NCBI GenBank assembly: GCA_945827465.1
Contig: CALZOH010000016.1
Coordinates: forward strand, 1-24,023
Direction: 5' to 3'
Origin: an uncultured Prevotellaceae bacterium
Lineage (GTDB): Bacteria > Bacteroidota > Bacteroidia > Bacteroidales > Bacteroidaceae
Length of the DNA: 24,023 nt
Below the pieces are notes generated by a model, which made no database searches, had not been told where the DNA came from, and worked only from the letters and a program-made list of their open reading frames with translations. Every line of letters begins with the position of its first letter. The stretch's first letter is position 1. Of this stretch, positions 13,530 to 22,289 are shown one piece after another. The position numbers and the translations under genes are program-made.

Positions 13530-14006
13530 TTACTTCTTCTTTTGCATCTGACGGCCACCGGGCCCGTTCTGATGCTTCATGATGCGATCCATGCTCTGCC
13601 GCTCCAGTTCATACATCTTCTTGATTTGCTTTTGTGTGAGAAAACGGCTGTACTCCTTGTAATACTTTTCACGAATATCAATCACACTGCGACTTTGTGC
13701 AAAACGCTGCTTGAACTCAGCCTTTATTTCTTCTTCGGTAAGTTCACGAGCCTGCTTGGCATCATGCGCTCGGCGATATTTGGCACCAAGAGCCCACATG
13801 GACTTCTGACACTCGCAGAAAGTTTCTACGAAGCGTTTGGTTTTATCATCATCCAGTTCAAGACCTTTGGCAATGTGCTTTGCCTGAGCCTCTGCCAGCT
13901 GCTCACGCTTCATGTGACGGTTCTCATCATGTTGTGCCATCGCTTGACTCCAACTTCCGGCCATCAAGAAGAGGCAGGTAACAATTAAAATGACTTTCAA
14001 TTTCAT
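13530..14006 (-). CDS. Spy/CpxP-like periplasmic protein
   Basis: A 158-residue exported protein with a clear signal peptide (MKLKVILIVTCLFLMAGSWS, cleavage likely after QAMA at 21-24). The mature part is highly charged and all-helical, with an LTQKQIKKMYELE segment that fits the LTxxQ motif of Spy/CpxP periplasmic chaperones and sensors, and a basic Gln/Lys-rich tail (GGRQMQKKK). LTEEEIKAEFKQRF may be a second, weaker copy of the motif. It is the third gene of an ECF sigma operon, 12 bp after the anti-sigma candidate, so a role in envelope stress sensing or feedback is likely. This is inferred from context and family. Confidence 0.8.
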   Translation of the reverse strand: MKLKVILIVTCLFLMAGSWSQAMAQHDENRHMKREQLAEAQAKHIAKGLELDDDKTKRFVETFCECQKSMWALGAKYRRAHDAKQARELTEEEIKAEFKQRFAQSRSVIDIREKYYKEYSRFLTQKQIKKMYELERQSMDRIMKHQNGPGGRQMQKKK

Positions 14007-14018
14007 GATCTAAATACT

Positions 14019-14378
14019 TTACTCTACGTTAACTTGTTCTTCGATAAATAAATCATCCTGATATGTTTCGATCAAGAAGTTCTGATCTTCTGTGTTAAGG
14101 CTGTTGAATGCCTGTTCGATACATGCCAGACCGTTAGAAGTGTCGGGTCGGTGGGTGTAAAGCACAAAGAAGAGCGTGAGAGAGGCTGCTATGGCCAAGA
14201 GTGCGCTTCCGATGGTTTGAATACGGAGAAGCGGGCGGCAAGACATGGCTGAGGGAACAGGTGTTATCTCCTTCGTTTGGGCCAGGATGTTTTCTTCCAG
14301 CCGGTCGAAGAAATTTTCCGGTACGTTATAGGGCATTTGCTTCCCTACTTGATTGAAGTTAAAACGGTTTGATTCCAT
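14019..14378 (-). CDS. Small single-pass membrane protein, candidate anti-sigma factor
   Basis: A 119-residue protein with one membrane segment (about 53-72, IGSALLAIAASLTLFFVLYT). The N-terminal cytoplasmic part includes GKQMPYNVPENFFDRLEENI, a PY(N/x)VPENFF motif common in small Bacteroidales proteins encoded next to ECF sigma factors. The acidic C-terminal part (NTEDQNFLIETYQDDLFIEE) would be periplasmic. It begins 5 bp after the sigma factor stop and precedes the Spy/CpxP-like gene, so an anti-sigma role is the simplest reading. There is no recognisable zinc-binding anti-sigma motif, and the call rests on position and topology. Confidence 0.7.
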   Translation of the reverse strand: MESNRFNFNQVGKQMPYNVPENFFDRLEENILAQTKEITPVPSAMSCRPLLRIQTIGSALLAIAASLTLFFVLYTHRPDTSNGLACIEQAFNSLNTEDQNFLIETYQDDLFIEEQVNVE

Positions 14379-14383
14379 GGCTT

Positions 14384-14920
14384 TTATTCGTTTGAATTCA
14401 TATATTCGATAATCTTACGTTTCGCGATGTGATAATTCACTTTTGCCGTGACGGCGGTGGCTCCGGTGATGTCGGCAATCTCAGAATACTCCATTTCGTC
14501 ATAATAACGGAGGTTGAAAGTGAGTTGTTGCTTGGTGGGAAGGGAATGAATAGCCTTCTGCAGTTTCACTTCCGAGGCGTGATGATAGTCAATATACTCA
14601 TCTGCCTTGAGATTGAAGACGTCAGGGCCTGCATCGTCAATTCCCACACAATCCTTGCGGCTGTTTAACGCCCGCAGCGCTTCATTGGTTGCTATTCTAT
14701 AGATCCACGACGACAAAGCGCAGTCGCCTCGAAAGTTCCCAATGGATTTGAAGATGCGCACGAAGGTCTCCTGGGTAATATCCTCAGCGTCATCATGAGA
14801 AACGACCATGCGGCGAACGTGCCAATAGACGGGACGCATATATTTGGCCATCAGGCTGCGAAATCCGAGCTGGGGATCGGTCTGGAGTTGTTTCAGGATG
14901 TCTTCTTCTTTGTAACGCAT
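14384..14920 (-). CDS. ECF-type RNA polymerase sigma factor
   Basis: A 178-residue sigma-70 family protein of the extracytoplasmic function class. Region 2 is unmistakable: LGFRSLMAKYMRPVYWHVRR, then DAEDITQETFVRIFKSIGNF and SSWIYRIATNEALRALNSRK. Region 4 follows after a short linker: LQKAIHSLPTKQQLTFNLRY, then YSEIADITGATAVTAKVNYH, the helix-turn-helix for -35 recognition. The frame is open up to an ATG at 14974, but MRYKEEDILKQLQTDP (ATG 14920) matches the usual start of the family. It is the first gene of a three-gene operon with a membrane partner and a periplasmic Spy/CpxP-like protein, probably autoregulated. The 104 bp upstream show only a weak TAACTTTC box (15004-14997). Confidence 0.93.
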   Translation of the reverse strand: MRYKEEDILKQLQTDPQLGFRSLMAKYMRPVYWHVRRMVVSHDDAEDITQETFVRIFKSIGNFRGDCALSSWIYRIATNEALRALNSRKDCVGIDDAGPDVFNLKADEYIDYHHASEVKLQKAIHSLPTKQQLTFNLRYYDEMEYSEIADITGATAVTAKVNYHIAKRKIIEYMNSNE

Positions 14921-15024
14921 GAAGTGAACGATTGACGGATGATGTTTCAAGCCTCCGTTTTGGAGCTCATACACTCTTTTGACCTCATGCTTTAGCGAAA
15001 GTTAAATTTCCCGATAGGTTTTTA

Positions 15025-15858
15025 TTATTTTTCTTCGGAAGAAATAGGACTGACGCCCTCGGGTAAGGACTTTCCCAGCAAGGTGAGCAGATGGTTGTGA
15101 AGACGGCCATTGGTGGCTGCGATATGATGGGTGTTGCTCACATCAGAGCAACCTAAAAAATCGGTGACCATACCTCCGGCACGGCGTACGATAAGGGCTC
15201 CTGCCATGTAATCCCAACGTCCGATGAAGGCTTCAAACCAAATATCGAAGCGACCGGCGGCTATATAACAAAGGGCAGCGGCTGCCGAACCGGGCATACG
15301 CAGACAAGCGGTATTGCCATAGAGCGACTGATAGAGAAATTGGCCGGTAGCCTTGTATTCACGCACATTATAAGGAAGTTCCAAAATGGCGTAAGCATCG
15401 TCAAGGCTTGATACATCGCTCACATGAATGGGACGGCCGTTGAGACAAGCATCGCCGTCGCGATAGGCCGTATAGAGTTCGTCGCGACACACTTCATAGA
15501 CAACGCCAAGCAGTATTTCGCTTTCGTCAACCAAGGCAATGCTGATACAATAGGGTGCATTGTCGCGAAGAAAGTTGGTCGTGCCGTCCAAAGGGTCTAT
15601 CACCCATTTGAGAGAGGATTCACCGCTGTTGGAAACGGTTCCCTCTTCGGTGATAAACCCTGCTTCGGGCAAAAGGGCATCTAATTGAGCCACCAAACGC
15701 TGTTCGGACTCCCGATCAACATAACTCACATAGTCGTGAGTATGTTTTGTCTCAATTTTACGGCTGTCGAACGTGGTGCGAGCCTCCCTCAGGAACTGAC
15801 CACCCACTCGGGCGATTCGACCGACTTCGTTTGTGAGGAGTTGCAGGTTTTCTATCAT
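15025..15858 (-). CDS. Inositol monophosphatase family protein (SuhB/CysQ-like)
   Basis: A 277-residue Mg-dependent, Li-sensitive-type phosphatase. Metal-binding signatures are present in order: EEGT near residue 73 (the EE motif), WVIDPLDGTTNFL near 86-98 (DPxDGTxNF), and RWDYMAGALIVRRAGG near 217-232 (WDxAAG). The length is normal. The family covers inositol-1-phosphatase, 3'(2'),5'-bisphosphate nucleotidase and fructose-1,6-bisphosphatase activities, which cannot be told apart from motifs alone. The frame is open upstream to 16002, but that part would cross the carB terminator and overlap carB. ATG 15858 gives MIENLQLLTNEVGRIARVGG, the usual N-terminal helix. Transcription is probably separate from carB because of the terminator between them. 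Confidence 0.92.
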   Translation of the reverse strand: MIENLQLLTNEVGRIARVGGQFLREARTTFDSRKIETKHTHDYVSYVDRESEQRLVAQLDALLPEAGFITEEGTVSNSGESSLKWVIDPLDGTTNFLRDNAPYCISIALVDESEILLGVVYEVCRDELYTAYRDGDACLNGRPIHVSDVSSLDDAYAILELPYNVREYKATGQFLYQSLYGNTACLRMPGSAAAALCYIAAGRFDIWFEAFIGRWDYMAGALIVRRAGGMVTDFLGCSDVSNTHHIAATNGRLHNHLLTLLGKSLPEGVSPISSEEK

Positions 15859-15887
15859 CTTTATATATTCTATAAGGTATAAACGAG

Positions 15888-15935
15888 TATTTAAAGAAAG
15901 GCCCTGACTACATTGTTTACAAGAGTCAGGGCCTT
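15888..15935 (-). terminator. Rho-independent terminator after carB
   Basis: AAGGCCCTGACT (15898-15909) and AGTCAGGGCCTT (15924-15935) form a perfect 12-bp stem with a 14-nt loop. On the minus strand it is followed by TCTTTAAAT. It lies 23 bp after the carB stop. Confidence 0.88.
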
Positions 15936-15958
15936 CCGATATGGATTGAATGATTCTG

Positions 15959-18900
15959 TTAAAGGTATTCTTGCCAACTCTTGATCTGCAAATCCTCTTC
16001 ACGGAGGTTGCAGAAGGCTTCGATGAAGGCTTTAGCCAAACGCGTATTGGTCATCAAAGGTATATTGTGATCGATAGCGCTACGACGGATGCGATAACCA
16101 TTGGTCAGTTCACGATTAGAGTGATTTTTCGGAACATTGACAATTAAATCGAACTGATGTTGTGAAATCATGTTCAGCACATTGTTTTCGCCATTCTCGT
16201 CAGGCCATGCTACGGCCTCAGCAGGTATTCCGTTGTCGTTGAAGAAGCGAGCCGTTCCCTCGGTACCATATATCTTGAAGCCTTTAGACGATAACATTCG
16301 AGCAGGTTCCAAGAGATCAACCTTTTCCTTGGCACTACCCGAAGAAATCAGCACTGACTGCTTCGGAAGAGTATATCCGGTAGCAATCAAAGCATTCAAC
16401 AGAGCTTCGTTAAAGTCATCACCCAAGCAACCTACCTCTCCGGTGGACGACATATCGACGCTCAGCACGGGGTCTGCATTTTGCAGACGGGCAAAAGAGA
16501 ATTGTGATGCCTTCACTCCGATTCGGTCAATGTCGAACTCGCCTTTTCCTGCCGGAGTATAAGGTGCATCAAGCATGATACGGGTTGCTGTCTCGATGAA
16601 ATTATGTTTCAGAATCTTGCTTACGAAGGGGAAACTGCGTGAAGCACGTAGATTACATTCGATCACCTTCACTTGGCGGTCTTTGGCCAAGTACTGAATG
16701 TTGAAAGGACCTGAAATGTTGAGTTCCTTGGCTATCTTGCAAGAGATTTTCTTGATCTGACGAACGGTGGAGAAGTAAATGTGCTGTGCCGGGAACACCA
16801 TCGTGGCATCACCGGAGTGAACACCGGCGTATTCGATGTGCTCAGAGATGGCATACTCCACAATGTTTCCGTGGTCGGCCACTGCATCGAATTCAATCTC
16901 CTTCGTATCTTGCATGAACTGTGAAACCACTACGGGGAAGTCCTTGCTCACTTCGGTTGCCATCTCCAAGAAGCGTTTCAACTCCTCATCATTGTAACAT
17001 ACGTTCATGGCAGCACCGGAAAGTACATAAGAAGGACGCACCAAAACGGGATAGCCCACTTGACTTACAAAACTGCGAATATCTTCAAGCGATGTCAACG
17101 CGCGCCAAGCTGGCTGGTCGATGCCGAGCTTGTCGAGCATGGCGGAGAACTTGTCACGGTTTTCAGCCCGGTCAATATCAACGGGAGAAGTACCCAAAAC
17201 GGGAACGCCCTGACGATAAAGCTTCATGGCCAAGTTGTTCGGAATCTGGCCTCCCACGCTCACAATGACTCCACGCGGCTGCTCAAGGTCAATGATGTCG
17301 AGTACACGCTCTAAACTCAACTCATCGAAGTAGAGGTGGTCGCACATATCGTAATCGGTACTTACCGTTTCAGGATTATAGTTAATCATAATAGATTTAT
17401 AACCTAAACGGCGTGCCGTATTAATTGCATTCACCGAACACCAGTCAAACTCAACTGAGCTACCGATGCGATAGGCACCAGAACCCAATACAATCACCGA
17501 TTTCTCATTCTGGTAGTAGTTGATATCATATCCTTCGGTGGCATAAGTGGCATATAAGTAGTTGGTCAACTCCGGATGTTCGCTGGCAACGGTATTGATG
17601 CGCTTAATGGCCGGTAAAATTCCACGCTGCTTACGATTTTGACGAACAAGAAGGTTGGCCTTTTCCATATTACCTGTCGGTTTGAGCACAAAACGGGCTA
17701 TTTGGAAGTCGCTGAAACCTGCTGCCTTCACTTCTCTCATCATCTCGTCGCTGATTTCCTCCAAACTATTGAAGGACTGCAACTGGTGTTTGAGATCAAC
17801 GATGTGCTTCATGCGTGTCAGGAACCAGGCGTCGATCTTGGTGAGTTCCTCAATGCGTTCAACACTGATGCCCTCTTCCAAGGCTTGTGCAATCGCAAAG
17901 ACGCGAAGGTCGGTAGGATTCTGTAACTCTTCTTCCACATTCTCAAAATGGGTATGGTCGTTGCCCACAAATCCGTGCATGCCCTGACCAATCATTCGCA
18001 GACCTTTCTGGATCATTTCCTCGAAGGAGCGACCGATGCTCATGATTTCGCCAACAGATTTCATGGACGAACCGATGAGACGGCTCACACCGGCGAACTT
18101 GGTAAGGTCCCAACGAGGTATCTTACAGATCATGTAGTCCAATTGCGGAGCTGCATAAGCCGAGTTGGGAGTACCCATCTCACCAATTTGGTCGAGGGTA
18201 TAGCCTAAAGCGATCTTGGCAGCCACAAAAGCCAACGGATAACCGGTTGCCTTGGAAGCCAAAGCAGACGAACGGCTCAGACGAGCGTTTACCTCGATGA
18301 TGCGATAGTCGTTGGTTTCAGATTGGAAGGCAAACTGAATGTTGCACTCGCCTACAATGTTGAGATGACGCACACAACGGATGGAGATTTCCTGAAGCAT
18401 CGACACTTGTTCGGGTGAGAGCGAGCAGGTAGGTGCTACTACAATACTTTCACCGGTATGAATGCCGAGCGGATCGAAGTTCTCCATGGAAGCAACTGTG
18501 AAGCAATGGTCATTGGCATCGCGGATCACTTCAAACTCTATTTCTTTCCAGCCTTTCAACGATTCTTCTACCAGGATTTGGGGTGCAAAGGTGAAGGCAC
18601 TCTCGGCAATCTCGCGGAATTTCTTTTCGTCGGGACAAATACCTGATCCTAATCCGCCCAAAGCGTATGCCGAGCGAATCATCACGGGATAACCCAACGA
18701 TTGAGCGGCTTGGAGCGCTTCGTCCATGCCTTCTACGGCATGACTGCGCGGTGTCTTCAGTTGGGCTTGATCGAGTTTCTTGACAAAAAGGTCTCGGTCT
18801 TCGGTATCCATGATAGCCTCAACACCGGTACCGAGTACTTCGACGCCGTATTCTTTCAACACACCGGTACGATAGAGTTCGGTACCGCAATTAAGTGCAG

Positions 18901-19174
18901 TCTGTCCGCCAAAGGCCAACAAAATACCGTCGGGACGTTCTTTCTTGATGATTTCAGTAACGAAATGGGGAGTGACAGGCAAGAAATAAACCGTATCGGC
19001 CACTCCTTCTGATGTCTGAATGGTGGCAATGTTGGGATTTACCAATACTGAACGGATGTTTTCTTCACGCAAAGCCTTGAGCGCTTGCGAACCTGAATAG
19101 TCAAACTCACCGGCCTGACCAATTTTGAGTGCGCCCGAACCGAGTACAATGACTTTCTTGAATTGCTTCTTCAT
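15959..19174 (-). CDS. carB: Carbamoyl-phosphate synthase large subunit
   Basis: A 1071-residue protein, normal for the family (about 1070). It makes carbamoyl phosphate for pyrimidine and arginine synthesis from bicarbonate, ATP and glutamine-derived ammonia. Both synthetase halves are visible. The first starts KVIVLGSGALKIGQAGEFDY near residue 7, with the ATP-grasp loop YALGGLGSG near 165. The second starts SVIVLGSGAYRIGSSVEFDW near 556, with YVLSGAAM near 710. The C-terminal allosteric MGS-like domain runs from about 945 (VLISSGSAKEKVDLLEPARM) and ends KSWQEYL. The small subunit gene carA is not next to it: upstream is uvrA and downstream the phosphatase. It must therefore pair with a carA elsewhere. 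The carbonic anhydrase in this window could serve its bicarbonate need, though that link is inferred. Confidence 0.96.
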   Translation of the reverse strand: MKKQFKKVIVLGSGALKIGQAGEFDYSGSQALKALREENIRSVLVNPNIATIQTSEGVADTVYFLPVTPHFVTEIIKKERPDGILLAFGGQTALNCGTELYRTGVLKEYGVEVLGTGVEAIMDTEDRDLFVKKLDQAQLKTPRSHAVEGMDEALQAAQSLGYPVMIRSAYALGGLGSGICPDEKKFREIAESAFTFAPQILVEESLKGWKEIEFEVIRDANDHCFTVASMENFDPLGIHTGESIVVAPTCSLSPEQVSMLQEISIRCVRHLNIVGECNIQFAFQSETNDYRIIEVNARLSRSSALASKATGYPLAFVAAKIALGYTLDQIGEMGTPNSAYAAPQLDYMICKIPRWDLTKFAGVSRLIGSSMKSVGEIMSIGRSFEEMIQKGLRMIGQGMHGFVGNDHTHFENVEEELQNPTDLRVFAIAQALEEGISVERIEELTKIDAWFLTRMKHIVDLKHQLQSFNSLEEISDEMMREVKAAGFSDFQIARFVLKPTGNMEKANLLVRQNRKQRGILPAIKRINTVASEHPELTNYLYATYATEGYDINYYQNEKSVIVLGSGAYRIGSSVEFDWCSVNAINTARRLGYKSIMINYNPETVSTDYDMCDHLYFDELSLERVLDIIDLEQPRGVIVSVGGQIPNNLAMKLYRQGVPVLGTSPVDIDRAENRDKFSAMLDKLGIDQPAWRALTSLEDIRSFVSQVGYPVLVRPSYVLSGAAMNVCYNDEELKRFLEMATEVSKDFPVVVSQFMQDTKEIEFDAVADHGNIVEYAISEHIEYAGVHSGDATMVFPAQHIYFSTVRQIKKISCKIAKELNISGPFNIQYLAKDRQVKVIECNLRASRSFPFVSKILKHNFIETATRIMLDAPYTPAGKGEFDIDRIGVKASQFSFARLQNADPVLSVDMSSTGEVGCLGDDFNEALLNALIATGYTLPKQSVLISSGSAKEKVDLLEPARMLSSKGFKIYGTEGTARFFNDNGIPAEAVAWPDENGENNVLNMISQHQFDLIVNVPKNHSNRELTNGYRIRRSAIDHNIPLMTNTRLAKAFIEAFCNLREEDLQIKSWQEYL

Positions 19175-19251
19175 ATTGCTTGTTTGTTACTACTTATTGC
19201 TTGTTAGGTTTCTTCTTCCTACAATTCTGTAAAGGACTTGTGATATTGGCG

Positions 19252-19259
19252 CAAAAGTA
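19252..19259 (-). promoter_or_regulatory. Candidate -7 element for carB
   Basis: Minus-strand TACTTTTG matches TAnnTTTG, 78 bp before the carB ATG. The -33 position has no TTTG. Confidence 0.5.
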
Positions 19260-19285
19260 CGATTTTTTTCGCGCGTAGATTCATT

Positions 19286-19314
19286 GGGCGGGCAACAATG
19301 TGTGTTACCCGTCC
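19286..19314. other. Stem-loop between uvrA and carB
   Basis: GGGCGGGCAACA (19286-19297) and TGTTACCCGTCC (19303-19314) pair over 11 of 12 positions including a G-U pair, with a 5-nt loop. It lies 38 bp after the uvrA stop. No T-run follows on the minus strand, so termination is plausible but not shown. Confidence 0.45.
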
Positions 19315-19351
19315 ATGTTTTCTGACCTATCGGTCATCACGCTAACAAGTT

Positions 19352-22219
19352 TTAGTTGGATTGTTTGGTTGGCTTTAATTTTTCGCGCAAATAGGCGGCA
19401 GTGTATCCTTTGCCTTGCCGAACGACCTCTTCGGGTGTTCCGGCTGCCACCAAATAGCCTCCTTGATGTCCGCCTTCGGGACCTAAGTCTATCAGATAGT
19501 CGGCATTCTTGATGACTTCGAGATTGTGTTCGATGATCACTAGGGTGTGACCTCTCTGGACCAAGGCATTGAAGGCTTTGAGCAGGATGTGGATGTCGTG
19601 GAAGTGAAGTCCGGTTGTCGGTTCGTCGAAGATGAAGAGTGTGGGCTGCGCCTTCTCCGTTCCTAAGTAGTAAGCGAGTTTTACGCGCTGGTTTTCACCT
19701 CCCGATAGGGTCGAACTGGTTTGTCCGAGTTTGATGTAACCAAGTCCTACCTCCTGCAAAGGAAGAATGCGACGGGCGATTCGGTTCTGACCATGTTTTA
19801 TAAAGAACTCGATCGCTTCGTCTACCGTCATCTCCAGGATGTCGTAGATGTTTTTGCCCTCAAACTGGACTTCGAGCACGTCTTTCTTGAAGCGTTTGCC
19901 ATGACAGGATTCACACTCTACCGTCAGATCGGCCATGAACTGCATGGGCACTTTGATGACTCCATCGCCTTTACACTCTTCGCAACGTCCGCCTTCGGCA
20001 TTGAACGAGAAGTATTGAGGGGTGAAGCCCATCTGACGCGACAACTTCTGGTCGGCGAAGAGCTGGCGAATCTCGTCGTAGGCCTTGACGTAGGTAACAG
20101 GATTGCTTCGCGACGACTTGCCAATACTTTCTTGATTGATAAAGGTCACTCCTTTCACGCGGTCAAGGTCGCCCTCCAATGCGAGATGTTCTCCGGGACG
20201 TTCTTCGGGTTCGTCGAAGTAGCGTTTCATGGCCCGATAAAGAATGGTATTGACCAACGTACTCTTGCCGGAACCGCTCACGCCGGTTACAACGGTCATC
20301 ACGTTGAGCGGAAAGTTCACATCGATGCCTTTGAGGTTGTTGGCACGCGCTCCCCGTATGGTGATGGCCCGATTCCAACGTCGGCGACTGGAGGGTACGG
20401 GTATGGTTTCTTCGCCCAAGAGGTAGCGCACGGTGTGGCTCTTCGTACCTTTTTGCAGGTTACGCATATCTCCCTGATAAACGACTTGTCCGCCCAGGCG
20501 TCCGGCATCGGGACCAATGTCGATGATGTAATCGGCGGACCGGATGATCTCCTCGTCGTGCTCAACGACTACTACCGTGTTGCCCAACTCCTGCAAACTG
20601 CGCAAGACTTGAATCAGACGGTCGGTATCGCGACTGTGCAAGCCCACGCTGGGTTCATCCAAGATGTAGAGTGAGCCGATGAGACTGCTTCCTAACGATG
20701 TGGCCAGGTTGATGCGCTGACTTTCTCCGCCCGAGAGGGTATTGGCAGTCCGGTTGAGGGTGAGATACCCCAGTCCCACTTCGCACATGATGCGCAAACG
20801 GGTTCTGATTTCGTTCAACAGACGGTCGGCTACCTGCACGTCGTGCTCTGAAAGTTCCAAATGGTCGAAGAAGTCGCGCAGTTCTTCAATGGAAAGCACC
20901 ACAAGGTCGGAGATGCTGCGTCCGTTGATTTTCACATAGTCGGTTTCTTTCTTCAATCGTCGTCCGTGACAGTCGGGACAGGTTGTTTTGCCACGATAAC
21001 GGGCCAGCATCACGCGATATTGTATCTTATATTGATTGCGCTGCACCATCCGGAAGAAGGCATCAATGCTCACCTGCTCGTCTTCGGGCAAGGCTCGCTC
21101 TTCTGCATCGCCGTGCCAAAGCCAATCCTTCTGTTTCTGCGTAAGGTTGAAGTAGGGTTCAAAGATGGGGAAGCCGCGCCGACCGAAACGATTGCAGAAC
21201 TCCGTCTTCCATTCTCCCATTTTCTCTCCGCGCCAGCACATCACGGCGCCATCGTAGACACTTTTAGAGGTATCCGGGATGACCAGCGATTCGTCAATGC
21301 CCATTACCCGGCCAAAACCTTCGCAAGTGGGACATGCGCCGGCGGGGGAATTGAACGAGAACATCTGGTCGGTGGGTTCTTCAAAACGCAGGCCATCGGC
21401 CTCAAAGGCGGTGGAGAATCGGTGCAGGATTTTGGAGGGATAGAAACGCAGGAAGCATTGTCCGTCGCTCTCGTAGAAGGCGGTCTCAACCGAGTCGGCA
21501 AAACGCGAAAGGCTGTCGGCCTCGCTGCTCACGCTCAAACGGTCGATGAGCAGGTAAGGCAACTCACCGTTCCAGGCAGACTCATCGCGTAAGAAGTCTT
21601 CGATCAACACCATCTCACCGTTGAGGTCAATGCGCGTGATACCTTGTTTGAGTTCTATTTCGAGTTGCTGACGCAGGTCGCGACCTTCGGGCAGGTGCAT
21701 CGGAGCCAATACCGTGAAGCGGGTGCCCTCGCCATAGCCGGCGGCGCAGGCCATGACGTCTTCAATCGTATTGCGCTTCACTTCTTCACCGCTGATGGGC
21801 GAATAGGTTTTGCCGATGCGGGCAAAGAGCATGCGAAGGTAGTCATAGATTTCAGTGGAGGTACCCACCGTTGAACGTGGATTACGGCTGCTCACCTTCT
21901 GTTCAATGGCAATGGCCGGCGGAATGCCGTTGATAAAGTCGCAATCGGGCTTTCTCATGCGACTCAGAAACTGACGCGCATAAGCCGAGAGACTCTCTAC
22001 GTAGCGTCGCTGACCTTCGGCATACAGAGTATCGAATGCCAACGACGACTTTCCCGAACCCGAGAGTCCGGTAATTACGATGAACTTGCCACGGGGCAAT
22101 TCGACGTCGATATTCTTCAAATTATTGACGCGAACACCTTTGGCCGTGATTGAAGAAGAAGAGTTGCTGGAACTTTTGTCATCCTGAGGAAGGGGTGAAG
22201 TTGCCGTCTGTATATCCAT
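19352..22219 (-). CDS. uvrA: Excinuclease ABC subunit A
   Basis: This 955-residue ATPase finds DNA damage in nucleotide excision repair together with UvrB. There are two ABC modules. The first has Walker A GLSGSGKS at 51-58, followed by the hallmark QRRYVESLSAYARQFL, and signature NTLSGGESQRINLA. The second has Walker A GVSGSGKST at 646-654 and signature STLSGGENQRVKLA. Walker B segments LYILDEPSVGLH and LFIFDEPTTGLHFHD are present. Zinc modules appear as CPTCEGFG with CPDCHGRR, and CEECKGDG with CESCHGKR. The length is normal apart from a Ser-rich N-terminal extension of about 25 residues (DDKSSSNSSSS). Bacteroidota often carry more than one uvrA paralogue; this one has the full insertion and zinc domains of the canonical type. 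Confidence 0.96.
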   Translation of the reverse strand: MDIQTATSPLPQDDKSSSNSSSSITAKGVRVNNLKNIDVELPRGKFIVITGLSGSGKSSLAFDTLYAEGQRRYVESLSAYARQFLSRMRKPDCDFINGIPPAIAIEQKVSSRNPRSTVGTSTEIYDYLRMLFARIGKTYSPISGEEVKRNTIEDVMACAAGYGEGTRFTVLAPMHLPEGRDLRQQLEIELKQGITRIDLNGEMVLIEDFLRDESAWNGELPYLLIDRLSVSSEADSLSRFADSVETAFYESDGQCFLRFYPSKILHRFSTAFEADGLRFEEPTDQMFSFNSPAGACPTCEGFGRVMGIDESLVIPDTSKSVYDGAVMCWRGEKMGEWKTEFCNRFGRRGFPIFEPYFNLTQKQKDWLWHGDAEERALPEDEQVSIDAFFRMVQRNQYKIQYRVMLARYRGKTTCPDCHGRRLKKETDYVKINGRSISDLVVLSIEELRDFFDHLELSEHDVQVADRLLNEIRTRLRIMCEVGLGYLTLNRTANTLSGGESQRINLATSLGSSLIGSLYILDEPSVGLHSRDTDRLIQVLRSLQELGNTVVVVEHDEEIIRSADYIIDIGPDAGRLGGQVVYQGDMRNLQKGTKSHTVRYLLGEETIPVPSSRRRWNRAITIRGARANNLKGIDVNFPLNVMTVVTGVSGSGKSTLVNTILYRAMKRYFDEPEERPGEHLALEGDLDRVKGVTFINQESIGKSSRSNPVTYVKAYDEIRQLFADQKLSRQMGFTPQYFSFNAEGGRCEECKGDGVIKVPMQFMADLTVECESCHGKRFKKDVLEVQFEGKNIYDILEMTVDEAIEFFIKHGQNRIARRILPLQEVGLGYIKLGQTSSTLSGGENQRVKLAYYLGTEKAQPTLFIFDEPTTGLHFHDIHILLKAFNALVQRGHTLVIIEHNLEVIKNADYLIDLGPEGGHQGGYLVAAGTPEEVVRQGKGYTAAYLREKLKPTKQSN

Positions 22220-22244
22220 TATCTTTAACTACTCTGTTTTAAAG

Positions 22245-22276
22245 TTGGCAAAGTTAGAAAGAAATTCGTAATTTTG
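22245..22276 (+). promoter_or_regulatory. Promoter of the GHL10 gene
   Basis: TAATTTTG at 22269-22276 matches TAnnTTTG, with TTGG at 22245-22248 in the -33 place. The transcript would start near 22283, which favours the ATG at 22299 over that at 22290. Confidence 0.6.
22249..22256 (-). promoter_or_regulatory. Candidate -7 element for uvrA
   Basis: Minus-strand TAACTTTG matches TAnnTTTG, 29 bp before the uvrA ATG at 22219. It lies inside the spacer of the opposing GHL10 promoter. Confidence 0.55.
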
Positions 22277-22289
22277 GCGCCGCAAATAA

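Noticed and set aside
15859..16002. 48-residue N-terminal extension of the inositol monophosphatase-family protein
   Set aside because: It would span the carB terminator and overlap carB. ATG 15858 fits the family start.
19721..20674. Long plus-strand frame (317 codons) and others opposite uvrA, such as 20861-21592
   Set aside because: Antisense shadows of the strongly conserved uvrA coding sequence. No recognisable protein features.
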